Positions 1 to 5,112 of a DNA stretch of 8,841 bases are shown piece by piece; the first letter of the stretch is position 1, and every line of letters starts with the position of its first letter. Origin of the DNA: Melioribacteraceae bacterium (GTDB lineage: Bacteria; Bacteroidota; Ignavibacteria; Ignavibacteriales; Melioribacteraceae); contig JAQICK010000154.1 of NCBI GenBank assembly GCA_027858595.1, positions 1 to 8,841 of the forward strand. Reading direction: 5' to 3'. The notes under the pieces are model-generated. The model was not told the DNA's origin. It worked only from the letters and a program-made list of their open reading frames with translations, and made no database searches. The position numbers and the translations under genes are program-made.

Positions 1-320
1 TCCTCACTTGATGATTTTAGTCCACCACCATTTTCACCTATAATTTTATATGGAATTGAAGTTGAATCATAATTCAGTTTGCTTAATAGCATCTCAAACC
101 TATGTTCTTCTAGATACTCACTTGAAACTTCTATCTCATCATTTCCATCAAAATTAATATTAGCTTTTACACTTTCACTTGTAAAAAATGTTAACATTAT
201 TTTATGTGGTGTTTCGGGAGCTACATAAGAATCAATCACAAAAATATCTATTTCATTAACTTCATCTTGTGCAAAGAACGTTGTAAATAATGATAACAAT
301 ATAATAAAAACATTTTTCAT
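1..320 (-). CDS. Secreted protein of unknown function, N-terminal part (runs off left edge)
   Basis: Translating the minus strand from the ATG at 320-318 gives an open frame of 106 codons reaching the window edge without a stop. The first 18 residues (MKNVFIILLSLFTTFFAQ) look like a Sec signal peptide: a lysine, a hydrophobic core, and a probable cut after the Ala-Gln pair. The rest is polar and strand-rich (for example IDIFVIDSYVAP and HKIMLTFF), which would fit an Ig/Fn3-like beta-sandwich, but I recognise no family. The ATG follows the stop codon of the upstream MFS transporter with no spacing (TAA then ATG), and a purine-rich GAGAAG inside the transporter's last codons can act as ribosome binding site. 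The pair is therefore probably translationally coupled. The protein may be a periplasmic or surface partner of the transporter; that role is inferred from position only. Confidence 0.75.
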   Translation of the reverse strand, partial: MKNVFIILLSLFTTFFAQDEVNEIDIFVIDSYVAPETPHKIMLTFFTSESVKANINFDGNDEIEVSSEYLEEHRFEMLLSKLNYDSTSIPYKIIGENGGGLKSSSE

Positions 321-1589
321 TTAAGCTTTCTTCTCTTTTACAATCATCCAAAGTAATGCCGATATTGCAAGGGATACTCCACTAATTAGGAATACTATAT
401 TTTTATTGTCTGTGCTCATAACAATAATTCCAACTGCAAGACTGACCAATAACTGTGGAATCACAATTGAGAGATTAAACATTCCCATGTAAAAACCCAT
501 TCTGCTTTTATCAACGACTTCTGACATAATTGCAAATGGAAGTGAAACTATTGCAGCCCAGCCAATACCAGCAACGCCCATAAGAACGTAAAGAATTAAT
601 TCGCTAAATCCAAAAAATGCAATTGAAAAATATCCAACAGACATAATTGCAACGCTAATCATTTGTGTTTTTACCCGTCCAATTTTTTCTGCAATTGGTT
701 CAAGCACAAATGCTGGAAGTAAAGCCCCAACAGCGTTTAAGATTAAAAATGAGACTGAAATTATTTGTCCAGTTTTTAAATTTATTGCTTCAATCATTTC
801 TGGAGAAGCTCCATCTGGAGTGATATTTATTTTTTGTGTAATAAATGCAATTATAAAAACAAACATTGTTTGAACACCTAACCAAGAGAAAGCATTTGCA
901 AAACTGATTTTCAAGAAAGCTGTTAAGTCAGTTTTTGAACTTGAGTCTTCAATAGTTTCATCTTCAGATTTTGAGAGAGTTCGTGGTTCTTCAATAAAGA
1001 AAGATGGGACAACTGTGAATAGAAATACGAGTCCAACACCAAAATAGATTAAAAAATAATTTCCCCAATAAGCACCTATAGCATAGGCAAGCACACCAAA
1101 ACTACCAGAAATTGTTTGCATCCAAGTGTAACCTTTTGTGCGCGGATTTCCATCAGCAGTAACATCTGCGATAATTGAGCGAGTTGGATTGAAACTTACG
1201 TTAATTGATAAATCCAATGTGAGAGCTACAATCATTGCAACAGCAATTAAGTTTTCTATTGAAAGAGAATCGTTTATAATTCCAATGTTTGGAAGTGCCA
1301 GCAACATCAACGCTGCAGTGGTTCCGCCAATTAAAATAAATGGACGTCTTCTTCCGCCAAAGAACCAAACTTTGTCACTAATAAAACCAACAATCGGTTG
1401 TGCAATTAATCCGGCAATAGGACCGGCTGCCCAGACAAAGCCCATTTCATGTAAGTCCAATCCAAACTGTGTAACTAATATCCAGCTTAGAGCAGAGATT
1501 TGAACCGACAATGCAAAACCCATTGCTGTAGCTGGTAATGCAAGAATTGCATAAAACAAGTTTGATGTTTTCTTTTGGATATTTAACAT
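321..1589 (-). CDS. MFS transporter, sugar:cation symporter-like (GPH/SLC45 type)
   Basis: This is a 422-residue inner-membrane protein with about 12 hydrophobic helices, split by a polar loop near residues 200-222 (rich in Ser, Glu and Asp), as usual for the major facilitator superfamily. The loop after helix 2 reads SDKVWFFGGRRRPFI (residues 71-85). The Arg-Arg-Arg-Pro-Phe stretch is characteristic of sucrose/maltose proton symporters (plant SUT, animal SLC45, bacterial GPH-like carriers). A second conserved stretch is FNPTRSIIADV (133-143). I infer import of a di- or oligosaccharide with a proton or cation; the substrate cannot be read from sequence. The start is fixed by a strong AAAGGAG Shine-Dalgarno at 1595-1601 on the minus strand, five bases from the ATG. 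The gene is divergent from smpB, and its stop codon abuts the start of the secreted-protein gene downstream. No sugar hydrolase or regulator lies within the window. Confidence 0.88.
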   Translation of the reverse strand: MLNIQKKTSNLFYAILALPATAMGFALSVQISALSWILVTQFGLDLHEMGFVWAAGPIAGLIAQPIVGFISDKVWFFGGRRRPFILIGGTTAALMLLALPNIGIINDSLSIENLIAVAMIVALTLDLSINVSFNPTRSIIADVTADGNPRTKGYTWMQTISGSFGVLAYAIGAYWGNYFLIYFGVGLVFLFTVVPSFFIEEPRTLSKSEDETIEDSSSKTDLTAFLKISFANAFSWLGVQTMFVFIIAFITQKINITPDGASPEMIEAINLKTGQIISVSFLILNAVGALLPAFVLEPIAEKIGRVKTQMISVAIMSVGYFSIAFFGFSELILYVLMGVAGIGWAAIVSLPFAIMSEVVDKSRMGFYMGMFNLSIVIPQLLVSLAVGIIVMSTDNKNIVFLISGVSLAISALLWMIVKEKKA

Positions 1590-1594
1590 TCTCT

Positions 1595-1601
1595 CTCCTT
1601 T
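1595..1601 (-). promoter_or_regulatory. Shine-Dalgarno of the MFS transporter gene
   Basis: The minus strand reads AAAGGAG five bases before the ATG at 1589. This is a near-perfect anti-16S match and supports the chosen start. Just upstream the minus strand reads TATATTTT, a seven-of-eight match to the Bacteroidetes -7 element TAnnTTTG, but no convincing -33 TTTG precedes it, so I do not call a promoter there. Confidence 0.8.
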
Positions 1602-1682
1602 GAAGAAAAATATATTTTAACTAAAAAAGATAATCATTCATTTAAACAGATTCCTGTTATTTTATATTCATTTATTTATACA

Positions 1683-1690
1683 TAAATTTG
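1683..1690 (+). promoter_or_regulatory. Bacteroidetes-type -7 element upstream of smpB
   Basis: TAAATTTG matches the TAnnTTTG consensus exactly and ends 20 bases before the smpB ATG. Transcription would start near 1696, leaving a leader of only about 15 bases. The -33 position (around 1660-1663) reads TTTA instead of TTTG, so the upstream half is weak. No Shine-Dalgarno lies between this element and the ATG, which is common in Bacteroidetes genes. Confidence 0.55.
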
Positions 1691-1710
1691 ATATTAGGTT
1701 TTTAGAAATT

Positions 1711-2163
1711 ATGCAAAACAAAGAAGAAAAAAATATAACCAGCAATCGGAAAGCATTTCACGACTATTTTATAGAACGGAAAATTGAAGCAGGAATTGTT
1801 CTTCTTGGAACTGAAGTAAAAGCTCTGAGAAATGGAAAGGCAAATCTTGTTGACGCATATGCATCTATTAAGAATGATGAAGTCTGGATGTCCAATGCAC
1901 ACATTGGTGTTTACGATCATGGAAATATGAATAACCATGACCCTGTAAGACAACGGAAATTATTGTTAAAGCGTTCTGAAATAAAAAAACTTGATAGCAA
2001 GATTAAGCAAAAAGGATATTCCTTAATTCCATTACGAGTATATTTTTCTAACGGAAAAGTTAAAATTCAACTTGGACTAGCAAAGGGAAAAAAATCCTAC
2101 GATAAGCGTGAAACAATAAAAGAAAAAGATGCACAAAGAGATCTGGCTAGAAGTTTGAAATAA
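1711..2163 (+). CDS. smpB: SsrA-binding protein SmpB
   Basis: SmpB binds tmRNA (SsrA) and delivers it to stalled ribosomes for trans-translation, which tags the nascent peptide for proteolysis and frees the ribosome. The 150-residue length is typical. Family hallmarks are in order: the N-terminal NRKAFHDYFI (12-21), EAGIVLLGTEVKALR (26-40), NHDPVRQRKLLLK (75-87) and the basic C-terminal tail GKKSYDKRETIKEKDAQRDL (126-145), which mimics part of the tRNA and reaches the decoding centre. The ATG at 1711 is the first in frame and gives a normal N terminus. There is no visible Shine-Dalgarno. The gene is divergent from the MFS transporter and 262 bases ahead of tyrS. The ssrA gene is not in the window. 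I see no anomaly in the protein. Confidence 0.97.
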   Translation: MQNKEEKNITSNRKAFHDYFIERKIEAGIVLLGTEVKALRNGKANLVDAYASIKNDEVWMSNAHIGVYDHGNMNNHDPVRQRKLLLKRSEIKKLDSKIKQKGYSLIPLRVYFSNGKVKIQLGLAKGKKSYDKRETIKEKDAQRDLARSLK

Positions 2164-2189
2164 TTTAGAATTGAAAATTAGAGGTGAGT

Positions 2190-2287
2190 CTTAAAACCTT
2201 CAAGGTTTTAAGAAGAAGTATTTGTTATTTGGTGAATTGAATAAGTTAAATCTTTATAGTTATTTGTAATGTTAACCTTGAAGGTTA
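2190..2287. repeat. Paired palindromic repeat with AACCTTCAAGGTT / AACCTTGAAGGTT cores
   Basis: Two small palindromes sit between smpB and tyrS. The first (2190-2212) is CTTAAAACCTT, a central C, then AAGGTTTTAAG: an 11-base perfect arm on each side. The second (2273-2287) is TAACCTT, a central G, then AAGGTTA. The 13-base core of the first (2195-2207) is the exact reverse complement of 2274-2286, so the two can fold singly or pair with each other over a 66-base spacer. The first copy is close enough to the smpB stop to act as its terminator. No T-tract follows, so a simple intrinsic terminator is not assured. This core motif resembles dispersed intergenic repeats of Bacteroidetes-like genomes. 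Confidence 0.75.
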
Positions 2288-2318
2288 GATGTTTACAAAA
2301 CAAAATTATTCAGTACAT

Positions 2319-2347
2319 GTCATTCCCGAATGTTTTTATCGCGAATC
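2319..2347. repeat. Fragment of a GTCATTCCCGAATG-type palindromic repeat
   Basis: GTCATTCCCGAATG (2319-2332) contains the mini-palindrome CATTC-CC-GAATG, and CGCGAAT follows at 2340-2346 as an imperfect partner to ATTCCCG. It shares the GTCATT head with the two longer elements at 3659 and 4380 and looks like a decayed or truncated relative. The remaining part of the smpB-tyrS gap (2348-2414) is AT-rich, and I see no clear promoter for tyrS in it. Confidence 0.4.
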
Positions 2348-2414
2348 TTTTCTATAAATAAGATTCCACTATGAGCATTTGTAAATGAAATAGAGTAAAA
2401 TAAAAAAATATTAC

Positions 2415-2419
2415 AAGGA
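2415..2419 (+). promoter_or_regulatory. Shine-Dalgarno supporting the TTG start of tyrS
   Basis: AAGGA lies six bases before TTG at 2426. The next in-frame ATG is codon 14 (2465), has no comparable upstream signal, and would remove the start of the N-terminal helix. The TTG start is therefore preferred. Confidence 0.65.
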
Positions 2420-2425
2420 AATAAA

Positions 2426-3655
2426 TTGAGTGAAAAAATTAAATTTGCTTCTGTTAAAGAGCAAATGGAAGTAATTAAAAGAGGAATTTCGGAACTAATT
2501 CCTGAAGAAGAACTAATAAAAAAATTAGAGAAATCTTTTGAAAGCGGAAAACCATTAAACATAAAATTGGGATGTGACCCAACTCGTCCTGATTTACATC
2601 TTGGACATTCTGTAGTTCTCAGAAAGCTTGCACAGTTTCAAGAACTTGGACATCAAGCAATATTAATTATTGGCGATTTCACTGCATTGATTGGTGATCC
2701 TTCTGGAAGAAACTCTACTCGTCCGCCTTTAACAGAGGCTGAGATTGCAGAAAATGCAAAATCATATTTTGAACAGGCTTATAAAATTCTGGATAAAGAA
2801 AAAACCAAAATTGTTTACAACTCCGAATGGCTTGGTAAAATGAATTTTGCTGATGTAATTAAATTAGCATCCAAATATACAGTTGCACGTATGATGGAGC
2901 GTGATGATTTCACAAATCGTTTTAAAGAAGGCGTTTCAATAAGCATGCACGAAATCCTTTATCCACTTGCTCAAGCAATGGATTCTGTAGCAATTGAAAG
3001 TGATGTTGAACTTGGTGGAACTGACCAGAAATTTAATCTTCTTGTTGGACGAGACATCCAACGTGAAAACGAATTGGTTCCGCAAGTTATATTAACAATG
3101 CCAATTCTTGTTGGAACTGATGGCTTTGAGAAAATGAGCAAGTCGTATGATAACTACATTGGCATTAGTGATTCGCCAAAAGATATTTATGGAAGAACTC
3201 TTTCAATTCCAGATAATGTAATTTATAACTACTACGAAGTTGCAACAGATATTTCTTCAGACGAGTTGGCTGAAATAAAATTAGCACTTGAAAATGGAAG
3301 CGGAAATCCTAGAGATTTAAAAAGACAACTTGCACGTAAACTTGTTGAGATGTATCATTCCATAGATGACGCAACCAAAGCTGAGGAAGAATTCGACAAT
3401 ATTTTTATTAATAAAGGTATTCCAGATGATATTCCAGAGTGTAAATTTGATGTTGCTAAAATGACAATTATTGATTTAATTTCGCATGTTAATTTTGCAC
3501 CTTCCAAAGGAGAAGCACGTAGGCTAATACAGCAAGGGGGGGTTTCTGTTGATGGTGAAAAAATTACTGACTTATATCAAAAAATTATTTTCGATTCTGA
3601 AAAAGTTCTCAAAGTTGGTAAACGAAAGTTTATGAAATTGTTGGCTTATAATTAA
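2426..3655 (+). CDS. tyrS: Tyrosyl-tRNA synthetase
   Basis: A class I aminoacyl-tRNA synthetase that charges tRNA-Tyr with tyrosine in the cytoplasm. The 409 residues fit the bacterial enzyme. The Rossmann fold carries the HIGH-class signature as HLGH (58-61, in PTRPDLHLGHSVVL), followed by GDFTALIGDPSGR (83-95), the tyrosine-pocket segment YPLAQAMDS (179-187), GGTDQKFNLL (197-206) and the KMSKS loop exactly as KMSKS (236-240). The C-terminal S4 RNA-binding domain covers about residues 346-405. The motif pattern (HLGH, GGTDQKFN, perfect KMSKS) resembles the TyrZ-like second bacterial type more than the E. coli/Bacillus stearothermophilus TyrS type; this subtype call is from memory. Translation appears to start at TTG. 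A run of seven G (3536-3542) codes Gly-Gly in the S4 domain and is unusual in such AT-rich DNA. The arginine decarboxylase gene follows 113 bases downstream, with a palindromic element in the gap. Confidence 0.96.
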   Translation: MSEKIKFASVKEQMEVIKRGISELIPEEELIKKLEKSFESGKPLNIKLGCDPTRPDLHLGHSVVLRKLAQFQELGHQAILIIGDFTALIGDPSGRNSTRPPLTEAEIAENAKSYFEQAYKILDKEKTKIVYNSEWLGKMNFADVIKLASKYTVARMMERDDFTNRFKEGVSISMHEILYPLAQAMDSVAIESDVELGGTDQKFNLLVGRDIQRENELVPQVILTMPILVGTDGFEKMSKSYDNYIGISDSPKDIYGRTLSIPDNVIYNYYEVATDISSDELAEIKLALENGSGNPRDLKRQLARKLVEMYHSIDDATKAEEEFDNIFINKGIPDDIPECKFDVAKMTIIDLISHVNFAPSKGEARRLIQQGGVSVDGEKITDLYQKIIFDSEKVLKVGKRKFMKLLAYN

Positions 3656-3658
3656 TCT

Positions 3659-3754
3659 GTCATTGCGAATCCAACGCTTTTTGTTTGCAGTTCCGAAGGA
3701 ATTCCTATGGAACAATCTTTACAAGATTGCTTCGGACAAACACCTCGCAATGAC
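3659..3754. repeat. Nested palindromic intergenic element (GTCATTGCGA ends)
   Basis: The ends are a perfect 10-base inverted repeat: GTCATTGCGA (3659-3668) and TCGCAATGAC (3745-3754). Inside lie two more matched pairs in the right order to stack into one long hairpin: TCCGAAG (3692-3698) with CTTCGGA (3730-3736), and CAATCTT (3713-3719) with AAGATTG (3723-3729) around a three-base loop. It begins four bases after the tyrS stop and ends five bases before the decarboxylase Shine-Dalgarno, filling nearly the whole gap. The form fits a REP/MITE-like mobile palindrome. In RNA it would be a strong structure between two genes that probably share a transcript. Confidence 0.85.
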
Positions 3755-3768
3755 TACTTGGAGTTTTT

Positions 3769-4317
3769 ATGTACGTACCTAAAAAGATATTTTTTACAAA
3801 AGGCGTTGGAAGACACAAGGAATATCTTGCATCGTTTGAGTTAGCATTACGAGATGCAAAGATTGAAAAATACAACATTGTTAGTGTTAGTAGTATTTTC
3901 CCTATTGGATGCAAAAAGGTTTCTATCAAAGAAGGCGTTAAAGAATTAGTTCCTGGACAAATTGTTCATGCCGTTATGGCTCGTAATGCAACGAACGAAC
4001 CAGGAAGAAAAATTGCTTCATCAATTGGGACTGCAATACCAGCCGATAAAACAATGTATGGTTATCTTTCTGAGCATCATCCTTTTGGGGAAACAGCTGA
4101 TAAAGCTGGTGAATATTCTGAAGATCTCGCAGCTGGAATGCTTGCAACAACTTTAGGAATTGAAAATTTCGACGCTGACGAATCTTGGAATGAAAAACAG
4201 CAAATATTTAAACTATCAGGTAAAATTGTCCGCACATCGAATATAACTCAGTCTGCCAATGGGCATAAAGATGGTTTGTGGACAACGGTAATTTCTGCTG
4301 CGGTATTGTTGCCCTAA
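3769..4317 (+). CDS. pdaD: Pyruvoyl-dependent arginine decarboxylase
   Basis: This enzyme converts arginine to agmatine and CO2, the first step of polyamine synthesis by the agmatine route. It uses a covalent pyruvoyl group, not pyridoxal phosphate. The 182-residue proenzyme is of normal family length (PvlArgDC, PF01862). The self-cleavage site is visible as NIVSVSSIFP (36-45): the chain should break between Ser41 and Ser42, giving a short beta chain and an alpha chain capped by pyruvate made from Ser42. Other conserved parts are VPGQIVHAVMARN (61-73), MYGYLSEHH (96-104, with Glu102 the likely catalytic acid) and WTTVISAAVLLP at the C terminus. A GGAG Shine-Dalgarno (3760-3763) lies five bases before ATG. 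It follows tyrS and may be co-transcribed, although a stable palindrome separates them. Its stop codon lies inside a repeat-like stretch. No agmatine-processing gene is in the window. Confidence 0.95.
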   Translation: MYVPKKIFFTKGVGRHKEYLASFELALRDAKIEKYNIVSVSSIFPIGCKKVSIKEGVKELVPGQIVHAVMARNATNEPGRKIASSIGTAIPADKTMYGYLSEHHPFGETADKAGEYSEDLAAGMLATTLGIENFDADESWNEKQQIFKLSGKIVRTSNITQSANGHKDGLWTTVISAAVLLP

Positions 4318-4326
4318 CTCCCCTCT
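4312..4326 (+). repeat. Truncated copy of the CCCTAAaTCCCCTCT repeat, overlapping the pdaD stop
   Basis: CCCTAACTCCCCTCT here matches CCCTAAATCCCCTCT at 8712-8726 at 14 of 15 positions. The second copy continues into a GAGGGG hairpin arm; this one runs into TTTTTAATTG and lacks it. The TAA inside the repeat is the stop codon of the arginine decarboxylase gene, so the last coding bases overlap the repeat-like stretch. Confidence 0.5.
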
Positions 4327-4344
4327 TTTTAATTGTTTTCTAAA

Positions 4345-4365
4345 AGACGACCCAGCGGTTCGTCT
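4345..4365. repeat. Short hairpin AGACGACCC-AGC-GGTTCGTCT, possible terminator
   Basis: Nine-base arms with one C-T mismatch close a three-base AGC loop. Read on the minus strand the hairpin is followed by TTTTAG, so it could terminate transcription arriving from the convergent YhhN-family gene. On the plus strand no T-run follows. It may also be another dispersed palindrome, as the neighbouring elements are. Confidence 0.5.
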
Positions 4366-4378
4366 ATACAAAAACATC

Positions 4379-4461
4379 TGTCATTTCGAACCGAGCGAGT
4401 AGCGAGCGTGAGAAATCTTTTAAAGATTCCACACCCCATAAAATGGGGAGTCGGAATGACA
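4379..4461. repeat. Palindromic intergenic element (TGTCATTTCGA / TCGGAATGACA ends)
   Basis: The ends TGTCATTTCGA (4379-4389) and TCGGAATGACA (4451-4461) are inverted repeats with a single difference (a G-U pair in RNA). Inside are GAGCGAGTAGCGAGCG (4393-4408), the palindrome AATCTTTTAAAGATT (4414-4428) and a CCCCAT-AAA-ATGGGG hairpin (4434-4448). It occupies the gap between two convergent genes. The 10-mer ATCTGTCATT at its left edge (4376-4385) also starts the element at 3655-3664, so the two are probably related families. Confidence 0.8.
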
Positions 4462-4482
4462 TGCCAAAGGTTGTCCATACTT

Positions 4483-5112
4483 TTATATTGTCATCGCAAA
4501 CATCAACTGAGCTACAAAATAAGTTGATAAAACAATTGGTTCAGCAAAACTAAACTTCTTGTAAAATTTATTAAATGCCAAAACTGTATCCGAAATTGCA
4601 AATAAAATTGCACCAATTCCAACATATGATATTCCATCCATTTGTAAATCCATATTCAACGCAGAATACAGCATTGCTGATATTATAAAAATATAAAATA
4701 GTACTGGATATTTCATTCCACCAAGTTTGGGAACTAATGTTTTTGATACAATCAGAATATAAATTAAAACGATAAAAATAATTCCGATAGAATACTCGTT
4801 AACATTTTTATTAAATGCAATAATGTAAAATATATGTGCCACTAAAAATGAGTATAATCCGTTTGCAAAATATTTATCTGGATAAAGAAGAAACAGATCC
4901 CCCAATAATGAAAATATCAACCCTGTAATCACTAAATATGCGTAGGGAGAATAATCTTCTCTAATCTCCAATAATGGCAAGGCAATAATGAATAACATTG
5001 TTAACGGTTTTGCGACAAAGTATAGTTTTGTCTTTGCAAATTGCTTGGCATAAATTGAAATTACTATTAAAAGAATAATTGGGATTAGAAAATATGAAGT
5101 AATGCTAGCCAT
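4483..5112 (-). CDS. YhhN/TMEM86-family membrane protein (lysoplasmalogenase-like)
   Basis: A 209-residue integral membrane protein with seven or eight hydrophobic helices and almost no soluble part. It carries the conserved spots of the YhhN family (PF07947): KPLTML (35-40), FSLLGDLFLL (67-76), the Ala-His pair in FLVAHIFYI (89-97), FAISDTVLAF (171-180) and YFVAQ (198-202). Animal members (TMEM86A/B) hydrolyse the vinyl-ether bond of lysoplasmalogens, and bacterial members have been reported with similar activity. The conserved Asp residues (72 and 175) would sit in the membrane active site. Whether this organism makes plasmalogens cannot be seen here. The ATG overlaps the stop of the transglutaminase-like gene by one base (TAATG), and no strong Shine-Dalgarno is present, so reinitiation after the upstream gene is likely. 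Confidence 0.85.
   Translation of the reverse strand: MASITSYFLIPIILLIVISIYAKQFAKTKLYFVAKPLTMLFIIALPLLEIREDYSPYAYLVITGLIFSLLGDLFLLYPDKYFANGLYSFLVAHIFYIIAFNKNVNEYSIGIIFIVLIYILIVSKTLVPKLGGMKYPVLFYIFIISAMLYSALNMDLQMDGISYVGIGAILFAISDTVLAFNKFYKKFSFAEPIVLSTYFVAQLMFAMTI

Noticed and set aside
1138..1503. 121-codon plus-strand frame inside the MFS gene
   Set aside because: It is antisense to a clear transporter gene, has no recognisable domain, and its composition is explained by the opposite-strand codons.
2164..2425. tmRNA gene (ssrA) beside smpB
   Set aside because: The gap is only 262 bases, is AT-rich and repeat-filled, and shows no tRNA-like ends with a TTC-arm or a tag frame.
4333..4527. 64-codon frame over the intergenic palindromes
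   Set aside because: It is made mostly of repeat element and the end of the convergent gene, with no ribosome binding site or domain.
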